Positions 56,033-64,000 of a stretch of DNA of 64,000 nucleotides are shown here, in pieces. The position numbers were made by a program, and so were the translations under genes. The notes below the pieces were generated by a model that saw only the letters and a list, made by a program, of their open reading frames with translations, was not told where the DNA came from and did no database searches. Each line of letters begins with the position of its first letter. Position 1 is the stretch's first letter. Source of the stretch: SZUA-22 sp963751695 (GTDB taxonomy: Bacteria > Bacteroidota > Ignavibacteria > Ignavibacteriales > Melioribacteraceae); the NCBI GenBank assembly GCA_963751695.1, contig CAVVVP010000009.1:1-64000 (forward strand), written 5' to 3'.

Positions 56033-57823
56033 TTAGTCAAACTTTAACTTCCCAGATAATTTAACAAGGAAATATGTGCCAACAATCAATAAAACAGAAG
56101 ATAGTATTGCTGCACCAATATTTGAATAAATCCAGAAACCAGTTGCGAACAAAGCTGAATAAACCGTGAAGACACCGACAAACATAAGTAATATTTCGGA
56201 TGGGAGATTGTTCACGATTTTCGGATGCCCTTCACTTTCCAACTCCTCATTTATCTTTCTCCAACCCGGCCCACCAGGGCGAGTAAGTTTTACGAATCCC
56301 TTAAGCGTTTCTTTTTCAGTAGGCTTAGTCAAGTAAGTAATAGTTAACCAGGTCAACGTAGTTATTACTATTCCAACAACTAATTGCCAATGTGCCATTT
56401 GCCACCACTCTGGTAAAGTTCCTTCTTTAACTTGTGGAATTGCGAATTGAAAGAACAGAGCTATTAAGAAAGATATAATCATTGCTGAAATTTCTGTGTA
56501 TGCATTAATTCTCCACCAAAACCAGCGTAAGATAAATATCAGTCCGGTGCCAGCACCAATCTGCAGTAAAATATCAAAGGCTTGCTTAGCATTTTGAAGC
56601 CATAGGGCAACAACCGCAGCTAACACCATCAATACAATTGTCAACAATCTACCCATTCTCACAAGTTCTTTTTCAGAAGCTTCTGGTTTTATGAATCTTT
56701 TATAAAAATCATTCACAATGTATGATGAACCCCAGTTAAGATGAGTTCCAATAGTTGACATGTAAGCGGCGATTAGTGAGGCAACCACTAACCCAAATAA
56801 TCCTTTTGGTAAGAGGGTCATCATTACTGGATATGCTATATCATCCTTCAGATATTGATCACTTATGTTCGGAAAGTTAGATTGAATATCTGCCAAGTTT
56901 GGATATAAGATGAGAGAACTTAATCCAACAATTATCCAAGGCCATGGACGGAGAGCATAATGTGCAATATTAAATAGCAGTGTTGCACCAACCGCATTCT
57001 TTTCGTCCTTTGCTGAAAGCATTCTTTGGGCAATATAACCACCACCGCCTGGTTCTGCTCCTGGATACCATACATTCCACCACTGAACAGCGATCGGAAT
57101 TACGAATAAAGGAATTAAGAGTTCTGCGTTGCTAAAATCTGGAAAGAACGACAACTTATCTGCGAGAGCTGGATGATTTATCAATCCAGTTAAACCCCCA
57201 ACTTCTGGCTGTCCTAGTGCCACAACGGCTGCAATAATGGACCCAACCATAGCAATTCCAAATTGGAAAAAATCTGCCCAGACAACACCCTTGAGACCAC
57301 CTACCGTTGCATAGATAACTACAGCAAATGATGCTAAGGTTATTGTAGTATATTTGTCAATTCCAAACATGACTTCACCAATCTTGATAGCTGCGAGTGA
57401 CACAGTACCCATTATCATTACATTAAAAAATAGCCCAAGATAGATCGAGCGAAAACCGCGAAGGAACGAAGCCATTTTTCCACTATACCGGATCTCATAA
57501 ATTTCAAGATCAGTCATTACCTCAGATCGTCTCCAGAGTTTTGCATAGACAAATACTGTCAACATACCGGTAAACAAGAATGCCCACCAAACCCAATTTC
57601 CAGCTACCCCATTTTTCCTAATTATGTCTGTAACAAGATTTGGAGTATCGGCTGAAAAAGTACAAGCAACCATTGATACTCCTATCAGCCACCAAGGCAT
57701 ATTTCTACCTGAAAGAAAAAATTCTGCTGAATCTTTACCAGCTGTTCTTGAGGCAATAAAGCCAATTCCAATTACGATGAGAAAAAAAACGGTGATGATG
57801 ATAATATCAATTGTTTCAAACAT
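56033..57823 (-). CDS. Sodium/solute symporter (SSS family)
   Basis: About 596 aa with 13-15 membrane helices. The start is ATG 57823, behind GGAG, giving MFETIDIIIITVFFLIVIG; the 12 upstream codons do not fit. Family features include DSAEFFLSGRNMPWWLIGVS at the first helix pair and GLKGVVWADFFQFGIAMVGS, near the sodium site. Related members carry glucose, galactose, sialic acid or other solutes with Na+. Its link to galactokinase suggests a galactose-like sugar. A hydrophilic loop near residue 500 (TKPTEKETLKGFVKLTRPGG) is seen in this subgroup. Confidence 0.9.
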   Translation of the reverse strand: MFETIDIIIITVFFLIVIGIGFIASRTAGKDSAEFFLSGRNMPWWLIGVSMVACTFSADTPNLVTDIIRKNGVAGNWVWWAFLFTGMLTVFVYAKLWRRSEVMTDLEIYEIRYSGKMASFLRGFRSIYLGLFFNVMIMGTVSLAAIKIGEVMFGIDKYTTITLASFAVVIYATVGGLKGVVWADFFQFGIAMVGSIIAAVVALGQPEVGGLTGLINHPALADKLSFFPDFSNAELLIPLFVIPIAVQWWNVWYPGAEPGGGGYIAQRMLSAKDEKNAVGATLLFNIAHYALRPWPWIIVGLSSLILYPNLADIQSNFPNISDQYLKDDIAYPVMMTLLPKGLFGLVVASLIAAYMSTIGTHLNWGSSYIVNDFYKRFIKPEASEKELVRMGRLLTIVLMVLAAVVALWLQNAKQAFDILLQIGAGTGLIFILRWFWWRINAYTEISAMIISFLIALFFQFAIPQVKEGTLPEWWQMAHWQLVVGIVITTLTWLTITYLTKPTEKETLKGFVKLTRPGGPGWRKINEELESEGHPKIVNNLPSEILLMFVGVFTVYSALFATGFWIYSNIGAAILSSVLLIVGTYFLVKLSGKLKFD

Positions 57824-58019
57824 TTTTACTCCAATGATGCATTGTGGATTCCGAATCAAAGAGATACTAAATACTAAGATTGGACATTTTGGACTTTAAT
57901 TTAATGATATTTTAAATATTTAGTTGGAGTTTATAATCTGTTTTTAAAACTGCTATAATCATAAATCTTTCACGATTTCACTTGGTATAGAATGAATGTT
58001 TGTTTATTTTTGGACAATT

Positions 58020-58035
58020 GAACAAACGATTGTTC
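58020..58035. promoter_or_regulatory. GAACAA-N4-TTGTTC palindrome
   Basis: GAACAAACGATTGTTC lies in the ~250-bp region between the divergent symporter and glycosidase genes. The 6-bp arms are perfectly inverted. A partial arm (TTGTTTATTTTTGGACAATT) lies just upstream. This is operator-like geometry for a TetR- or LacI-type repressor that could control both directions. No regulator gene is adjacent. Confidence 0.5.
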
Positions 58036-58075
58036 GGTGCAAAATCAAGCAAATAAAAACTTTTGTGAGTCCAAA

Positions 58076-60440
58076 ATGAATAAGTCATCTAGATTTATAA
58101 TTATTACAACCTTATTTATATCTTCGTTTACTATTTATTTAGCAAACAATTATGCATTACAAATTGATCTTTCGAACAGTGAGATTTTAAAGTCTGAAGA
58201 AATATCCTCTCTTCAAGGTGAAACCTACGTTCGTATCTTGCAAGAAGAAATAAAAAAGCGAACCGGTATTAAAATATCCCAAATTTCAGACTGGTCTTCT
58301 GAGAATATATCAATTGCACTTTGCTATTCAGCATCTGAGGAATTGGAGGGTAGAAAAATACCAGATTGTAGTGATAAGAATTTTGATAAGACGAAAAGTG
58401 AGGGATTTAGATTATTTTTTGATAATAAAACTGATCAAAATATTTTATGGATTATTGGTAACGATAATAGAGGGATCTTATTTGGGATTGGGGAGTTACT
58501 TCGTCGTGTAGAAATGAGCAAAGGAATAATTGTTCTACCGACTCCAGTAGATTTTGCATCTCTCCCAACATATGCAATTCGCGGACATCAATTAGGGTAT
58601 AGAAATACAGCAAATTCATATGATGCATGGAGTGTTGAACAATATGAGCAGTATATTCGAGAACTTGCGCTTTTTGGTAGCAATTCAATTGAGAATATAC
58701 CAATTGGAAGTGAGGGTGATAAAACTGATATAAGTGTTCATTTTAAGTTATCTCGTGAAAAAATGAATATAGAGTTAGGGAATATATGTAATGCATATGA
58801 TATTGATTATTGGGTTTGGACTCCAGCAACAATAGATCTTAGAAATGACAGTTTAAGGCAAATAGAATTAGAACGGCATGAAAAATTTTACAAGGAATGT
58901 CCAAGACTCGACAATGTGTTTTTCCCAGGTGGTGATCCTGGTCATAATCATCCACGTGAAGTTATGCCTTACTTAAAAGATCTTCATTCTCTTCTTAAGA
59001 AGTACCACAAAGATGCTGGAATTTGGATATCACTGCAAGGATTTAGTGAGGAGCAAGTAGACTACTTCTATAATTATCTTGATAAAAATGAAACAGACTG
59101 GTTAAGTGGTGTGGTATCTGGACCAAGCAGCCCGCCAATTGCAGAAACACGCTTTAGGTTAGATAAAAAATATGGACATCGGCAATATCCGGATATTACT
59201 CACAATGTTAGGTGCGAATTCCCTGCATTAAATTTTGATCAGGCTTTTGCACTAACAATTGGAAGGGAAGGAATTAATCCACAACCTGTATATTATGCAA
59301 AAATTCATGGAGATTATGCCCAATTTACGGATGGATTTATCGCTTACTCCGATGGGTGTCACGATGATGTTAATAAAGTAATTTGGAGTCATGCGTGGTT
59401 GGGATCCAAATAAAAGTATAAGAGACATATTAATTGAATATGGACGATTCTTTTTTGGTCCAGACATAGCAATTCAATCAGCTGAAGGGATTTTGGGGCT
59501 CGAGCAGAATTGGATTGGTCCTCTAAAATCAAATGGTAGTGTGGAAATGACTTATGCTTTTTGGAAAGAATTAGAAATGTCAAATCCACAACTCTCTACA
59601 AACTGGAGATGGCTAATGCTTCAGTTAAGAGCGGACTATGACACCTATATTAGGAGAAGAGTATTAAATGAGAAGAATTTGGAGAGAGACGCAAATAAAA
59701 TTCTTGAAAATATTGATGAATTTAGGATTGAAGAATCAATGAAACTTGCGCTGGAAAAGATAAATGAATCAGATACAAATCCAATAGAGCAAGATCTTAA
59801 AGCTAGCATTGTTCGATATTGTGAGGATCTTTTCAATATAATTGGACTCCAAACTAGCGTGGAATTATACCAAGCAAGCAATTCACAGAGAGGATGCATT
59901 TTGGATTTTGTTGATTATCCCATGAATAACAGATGGTGGTATAAGGATGAGTTTAAAAAGATTAGTGATATGAAAACTGAACAAGAAAAAATGGAAGGAT
60001 TAGAAATTATTAGGACATGGGAAAATCCTGGACCAGGAAGTTACTACGATGATATATCGAATATTGCAAATAGTCCAAGAGTCACCACAACCGTATATGA
60101 TGCTGTTGATTTTGGATGGTGGGATTCCGGTTACAGTAGAATGCGACTTTCATCTCAAGTATACCAGAATGATCCTATATTGGAGTATAAAGATCTGGAT
60201 CCAAACGGTAGGTATATTATCCGAATTACAGGTTATGGAGACGCTTTGCTTCGAATTGATGGATTAAGAATGGAACCGACCCTTTATAATAAAGAGGTCG
60301 AGGAGTTTAAAGAGTTTGTAGTTCCACGAAAATTGATTGGAGATGGAGAAATAACCTTAACCTTTGATCGACCTGAAGAATCACATATTCGATGGAAATT
60401 CTATTCAAGAATTTCTGATGTTTGGTTAATCAAAAAATAA
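58076..60440 (+). pseudogene. GH67-N/GH20b-like glycosidase, one frameshift
   Basis: About 790 aa when joined; the start is ATG 58076, giving a signal peptide (RFIIITTLFISSFTIYLA). Residues 25-165 form an alpha-glucuronidase/hexosaminidase-type N-terminal domain (LWIIGNDNRGILFGIGELLR). A barrel follows: YAIRGHQLGYRNTANSYDAW, DNVFFPGGDPGHN, AGIWISLQGFSEEQ. One base (an extra C near 59393) shifts DDVNKVIWS out of frame; the next frame resumes at MRGWDPNKSIRDILIEYGRF. The C-terminal ~90 residues form a beta-sandwich ending ISDVWLIKK. The specific GH family was not identified. It is divergent from the symporter. Confidence 0.72.
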
Positions 60441-60451
60441 TAGGCTGTGAA

Positions 60452-62716
60452 ATGAAATATGCAATTCAGTTTTTATTAGTGATTTTTTTATTGAATTCGT
60501 GCAAAGTGGATCAAACTTCCAAAAAAACACAACCAGTTTATGAAGATAAACCTTATCTGCAAGATTATGCAGTAAAATATTATTTTGAAGGTGACCGTAA
60601 AGAAACAAAGAAAGTGTTTACTGATCGAAATGGAGTTATCCAAGTCCTAACGAATGATGGGATTTACAAACCTGTAAATGGACATTTGCAATATCCTGGC
60701 ACTCTTAAACTGGATAAACGATATTTGCCAATGCCAGACAAGAAAGTAGCAGATATAACCGTTTATAAAAATCAGTTTGTTTACCTAGATGATAAGGCTG
60801 TCTTTAGTAACGCTTGGGCTGGTAAACTTTATTCAAGACACAATCTTCCCAAAGCAAAAATTGTATGCGGTGGCAAGGATTTTGAGTTTCTTGTTTCTGA
60901 TGGAATAGAACTCCAACTAATTAAAGAATCAAATCAATTGTGGGATGGTAAAATAGATGGCGAAAGGATTATTGAAATTAAATATTTCAATACTAAAAAC
61001 GAATTCTTAATTCTAACGAATAGATCATTGAATTCTTTCATATTAAAAACAAATAAAATTGATCGAATATATTCTGGTAAAAACCTTACTTGTATCGAGA
61101 TCGTTAACGATGGATATTTGATAGGAACTAATGATGGTTATTTAAAAGTTGACCAAAAAGGGAAAATAGTTGCAGCACGAAATAATAAACTCCCATGGCC
61201 GGAATTGACGGCAATAAGAAATATAGATGGAAATATTTGGTTTGGTTCTTCCAAAGGAGCTTTTATGCTCCGATCTGATGGTAAGTTCAATTATTATTAT
61301 GGCCAACGATGGCTTCCCAGTAATATAATTAGACATATCGAAAAGGGTCCAGAAAATTCAGTTCTCATTCTAACGGATACAGGTCTTGGTCAGATTTGCT
61401 TTGAGGAAATGACGCTGGAAGATAAAGCTATGAAGTTTGAAAAAGATGTAAGACAAAGAAAGATCCGGTATGGAATGGCTGTGGATAAGAGTAGTTTAGT
61501 AAATCATGATCTCTCAACAGCTCAGAACAAACCAGCTGATAGTGATAATCTTTGGACTAGCATGTATTTTGGAAGTCAGTTATTCAGGTATCTTGTAACT
61601 GGTTCAGAGGAAGCGAAACAAAACTGTTATGAAGCATTTGAAATCCTTGAAAGATTCCATAATATAAACAATATCAAAGGTCTGTTTGGAAGATCAATTG
61701 AGAGAAGAGGATATATGGAATTTAAGGGTTCATATCGAACATATGTAGAGGATTACTGGTACGATGGTTATCAAGGTACAATAGCATGGCATCATGCAGA
61801 TGATGATGAATGGGATTGGAAAGCACATGCAAGCAGCGATCAGACTGTTGGACAAATATTTACAATGACTTTAATTGCTGAGTATAGTGATGATGAGGAT
61901 TGGCGACAGCGAGCGATCACTATTCTCAATGATCTAATGACCTACATTGTTAATAATGATATGTGTTTGATAGACACAAATGGTAAGCCAACTCTTTGGG
62001 GAAGATGGAATCCACAATATGTAAATAGATTTCCAGAAATGGTCGGGGATAGGAAAATTTGCTCATCAAATATTATTGCATTTCTACAATCAGCTTACAA
62101 ATTTACAGGAAAAGAGATATTCAAGGAAAAGGCATTTGAGTTGATGAACAAGCATGGGTATCTGAAAAACTTGATGCGGCCTATCAGTGAAATTGGTCCA
62201 GCTCCAGAAGATGCAGATGCCTGGAGTAAAATGCTTTCAGAAGAATGGAACCATTCTGATGATGAAATGTATTTTCTTGCTTACTGGTCGCTTTATCCCT
62301 ATGCGTTTAATGATACATTGAAAGATAATTTTAGAGTGGCAATCCAAGATCACTGGAATTCTGAACGACCTGAAAAAAATCCATTGTGGAATTTCTGCTA
62401 TGCGATGACAGGTGCAGCAGATTTCGATCTTGAAGAATCCATTTGGACTTTAAAAGAATGGCCATTAGATATGATTGAATTTGAGCAAAAAAACAGTCAT
62501 AGAAAAGATTTAGAATATCTAGAACCAAATTTTTGGGGACAAACAACAACAGAAGTATTACCGCCAGATGAAAGACCCGAATTGAAGCACAACAGAAGTT
62601 GGTTCAAACTAGATACTGGTGATCGAAATAGTGAACTTAGCGCTGGCGATACATTCCTGCTTCCGTATTGGATGGGACGATATTTAGGGATTATAAGTGA
62701 ACCAAGAAGGGATTAA
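60452..62716 (+). CDS. Lipoprotein: beta-propeller fused to helical barrel
   Basis: 754 aa from ATG 60452, with lipobox FLLNSC. Residues about 40-340 contain propeller-type repeats (FTDRNGVIQVLTNDGIYKPV, LTAIRNIDGNIWFGSSKGAF) like the Reg_prop sensor domain. Residues about 370-750 are helical, with DNLWTSMYFGSQLFRYL, YQGTIAWHHADDDEWDWKAH and GRWNPQYVN, the pattern of an (alpha/alpha) toroid enzyme. A lyase or glycosidase of that fold is possible. It starts 11 bp after the glycosidase stop, and the metallophosphoesterase follows by 3 bp, so the three form an operon. No family assignment. Confidence 0.65.
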   Translation: MKYAIQFLLVIFLLNSCKVDQTSKKTQPVYEDKPYLQDYAVKYYFEGDRKETKKVFTDRNGVIQVLTNDGIYKPVNGHLQYPGTLKLDKRYLPMPDKKVADITVYKNQFVYLDDKAVFSNAWAGKLYSRHNLPKAKIVCGGKDFEFLVSDGIELQLIKESNQLWDGKIDGERIIEIKYFNTKNEFLILTNRSLNSFILKTNKIDRIYSGKNLTCIEIVNDGYLIGTNDGYLKVDQKGKIVAARNNKLPWPELTAIRNIDGNIWFGSSKGAFMLRSDGKFNYYYGQRWLPSNIIRHIEKGPENSVLILTDTGLGQICFEEMTLEDKAMKFEKDVRQRKIRYGMAVDKSSLVNHDLSTAQNKPADSDNLWTSMYFGSQLFRYLVTGSEEAKQNCYEAFEILERFHNINNIKGLFGRSIERRGYMEFKGSYRTYVEDYWYDGYQGTIAWHHADDDEWDWKAHASSDQTVGQIFTMTLIAEYSDDEDWRQRAITILNDLMTYIVNNDMCLIDTNGKPTLWGRWNPQYVNRFPEMVGDRKICSSNIIAFLQSAYKFTGKEIFKEKAFELMNKHGYLKNLMRPISEIGPAPEDADAWSKMLSEEWNHSDDEMYFLAYWSLYPYAFNDTLKDNFRVAIQDHWNSERPEKNPLWNFCYAMTGAADFDLEESIWTLKEWPLDMIEFEQKNSHRKDLEYLEPNFWGQTTTEVLPPDERPELKHNRSWFKLDTGDRNSELSAGDTFLLPYWMGRYLGIISEPRRD

Positions 62717-62719
62717 GCG

Positions 62720-63700
62720 ATGAAACTGTTGCAATATATTATTCTTTTTCTTTCAATTCTATTTCTCTCTTCATGTAATGATGAACAAGAGGAGGGAACC
62801 ATTCGATTTGGAATCTGCTCGGACGTTCATCTGCCAACAATGCATGATTCTGAAAAGCGGATCACTACATTTATAGATAGTATGAAATCTTTGAAACCAG
62901 ATTTTATAATTGAACTTGGCGATTTTGTGATACCTGATAAAAAATATGATCATATGTATTCAATCTGGAATTTATTCCCAGAACCAAAGTATCACGTAAT
63001 TGGTAACCATGAAATGGATGGAGGAACTTCTCTTAAAGAAGCTCTGGCATATAGAGAAATGGAAAATTCCTTTTATACTTTTTCTAATAGCGGATTTAAA
63101 TTTATTGTGTTGGATAGTAATGATAAAAAGTATGAAGATCAAAAAGGATATCGGTCTTTTATCGGAAAGAAACAGATCCATTGGCTAGAAGGGGAACTGG
63201 CAAATGCTGAAAATCCAATCGTAATATTTTCACACCAGGGTATCGGAACAGATCCCAAGAATCCTGGAGAAAGATATTCAATTGAGAATTCTGAAGAAGT
63301 TAGAAAAATTCTGGAAACACATAATAAATTTAATACTCAGAAAGTGATTGCTTGTTTTAATGGTCATACACATCATGATTATGCAGAAGAGATAAATGAA
63401 ATATGGTATATAACAATCAACTCGATGGCATATAAATGGCTAGGGGAGGAGTATGAATACATTAGATACAATGAAGAGGTGGATAAAGATTATAAATGGA
63501 TAAAATATACAGCTCCTTATAAAGATCCGCTTTTCGCAGTTGTTGAAATTTCAACTTCCGGTTATATAAAAATTTCAGGAAAGAAATCAGAATATGTTGG
63601 CCCTTCTCCTTGGGAATTAGGTTATCCAGAACATTTGAAAAAATATGTAAGACCTCAGATTACTAGTAAAACATTGAAGTTCAGCTTAAACAGCAACTAG
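62720..63700 (+). CDS. Calcineurin-like metallophosphoesterase lipoprotein
   Basis: 326 aa with a lipobox (ILFLSSC). Blocks: SDVHLP near 33, ELGDFV, VIGNHEMDGG, the His in FSHQGIG and NGHTHHDY. These supply the two-metal phosphoesterase site. It differs from the protein at 20.3 kb but has the same export and a glycosidase-rich setting. Substrate unknown; sugar phosphates or phosphodiesters on glycans are plausible. It ends the glycosidase-propeller operon. Confidence 0.85.
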   Translation: MKLLQYIILFLSILFLSSCNDEQEEGTIRFGICSDVHLPTMHDSEKRITTFIDSMKSLKPDFIIELGDFVIPDKKYDHMYSIWNLFPEPKYHVIGNHEMDGGTSLKEALAYREMENSFYTFSNSGFKFIVLDSNDKKYEDQKGYRSFIGKKQIHWLEGELANAENPIVIFSHQGIGTDPKNPGERYSIENSEEVRKILETHNKFNTQKVIACFNGHTHHDYAEEINEIWYITINSMAYKWLGEEYEYIRYNEEVDKDYKWIKYTAPYKDPLFAVVEISTSGYIKISGKKSEYVGPSPWELGYPEHLKKYVRPQITSKTLKFSLNSN

Positions 63701-63723
63701 ATTCAAGTAGTCTTTAGTGTTTT

Positions 63724-64000
63724 CTATTCTTTCATCAACCATACTTCTGAAACGAGAGTTCCCCAACCTCCTGAGTTTCGCCACTGTTCGACTGTTACTC
63801 TATCTCCATTTGCAACATCTGGTGTTTTTTCCAAACGAATTATCAGCTCGCCATCATTAGTTGCTTCTTGAGGAATATCAAATGTGAAGTAATCACTCAT
63901 TCTGTATGGTAGTTCAAGGTCCTCAACCAATAACTGATTGTCAGCATATATACTCTGCGACGTTTGATTCATCCTAAATGAATATCTATCTTGATACCAA
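63724..64000 (-). CDS. C-terminal part of a secreted protein cut by the window edge
   Basis: The minus-strand frame runs open from the right edge (WYQDRYSFRMNQ) to the stop at 63724. It reads as a beta-sandwich with DYFTFDIP, DGELIIRLEKTPDV and a closing VSEVWLMKE. That end resembles the C-terminus of the glycosidase ending at 60440 (DGEITLTF, ISDVWLIKK), so the truncated gene is probably another glycosidase with the same accessory domain. The internal Met is not its start. Confidence 0.65.
   Translation of the reverse strand, partial: WYQDRYSFRMNQTSQSIYADNQLLVEDLELPYRMSDYFTFDIPQEATNDGELIIRLEKTPDVANGDRVTVEQWRNSGGWGTLVSEVWLMKE

Noticed and set aside
1..64000. tRNA or rRNA genes and SusC/SusD polysaccharide locus
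   Set aside because: No tRNA- or rRNA-like sequence was recognised by eye, and no TonB-dependent SusC or SusD-type gene is present although glycosidases are abundant. A covariance-model scan would settle small RNA genes.

Overview
The window looks like an AT-rich chromosome segment from the FCB (Bacteroidota/Ignavibacteriota/Calditrichota) group, most likely an Ignavibacteria-like organism. The main evidence is a C-terminal type IX secretion sorting tail of the form QNYPNPFNPST followed by a short beta-rich domain ending in K-K-M-hydrophobic-LxK. This tail ends proteins or fragments near 6.4, 26, 28.3, 35, 43.4 and 52 kb. Other supporting signs are many Sec signal peptides ending in ..AQ/..SQ, lipoboxes ending in GC/SC/NC, and secreted glycosidases. 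No rRNA, tRNA, CRISPR array or SusC/SusD pair was recognised.

Layout. (1) 1-9.1 kb is a degenerate zone. It holds a frameshifted CapD/WbpM-type nucleotide-sugar dehydratase, a ~2 kb array of palindromic TGTCATTTCGA...TCGAkATGACA units carrying a GIY-YIG nuclease gene and a higBA toxin-antitoxin pair, and a decayed second copy of the capD 3' end beyond the array. It also holds a shattered secreted deacetylase-like/FnIII/T9SS gene, a shattered Wzi-like outer-membrane gene, an unlisted 47-codon membrane protein and a lipoprotein pseudogene. (2) 9.4-20 kb is a rhamnose-type catabolic block with visibly richer G+C: two GH106-like glycosidases, an SGNH hydrolase, an L-fucose/L-arabinose isomerase-family enzyme, the remnant of a second isomerase, and a RhaT-type permease. 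(3) 20.3-24.3 kb has a secreted metallophosphoesterase, a DUF4838 glycosidase-like protein and a GH9-like 3' remnant. (4) 24.3-38.1 kb has a broken BBE-type FAD oxidase, three large T9SS cargo proteins, an AraC regulator with a likely target gene, small secreted proteins, and several repeated regulatory/RNA-like intergenic modules. (5) 38.5-45.2 kb has a translationally coupled dehydrogenase/lactonase/SDR operon, rsgA, an alpha/beta hydrolase and an S41-like T9SS protease. (6) 45.3-64 kb is a second saccharide-use region: a DUF6259 protein, a third GH106-like lipoprotein, DUF72, an AmpG-like transporter, DUF1028, a frameshifted galactokinase, a sodium/solute symporter, a GH67N-like glycosidase, a propeller/helical-barrel lipoprotein, a second metallophosphoesterase, and a truncated gene at the right edge.

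How it works together. The two saccharide regions suggest a cell that cuts deoxy-sugar- or uronate-containing polysaccharides outside or in the periplasm. It would then import the monosaccharides through RhaT and the sodium symporter and feed them through isomerase, dehydrogenase and kinase steps. The substrate cannot be fixed from sequence alone.

The most unusual signals are: (a) palindromic units whose loop is replaced by a GIY-YIG gene and, less cleanly, by higBA, in an array with fixed ~9-nt spacers; (b) a ~105-bp module, duplicated at 25.9 and 28.1 kb, made of a perfect TGTGA-N6-TCACA site, an AT-rich promoter-like stretch and an identical T-tailed hairpin, with a third TGTGA-N6-TCACA site next to a separate multi-hairpin region at 31.7 kb; and (c) two 17-bp direct repeats exactly 21 bp apart between an araC-type gene and its downstream neighbour. 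Frameshifts are dense in the first 8.5 kb and sporadic elsewhere. Some sit in homopolymers and could be assembly errors, but several in-frame stop codons point to real decay.
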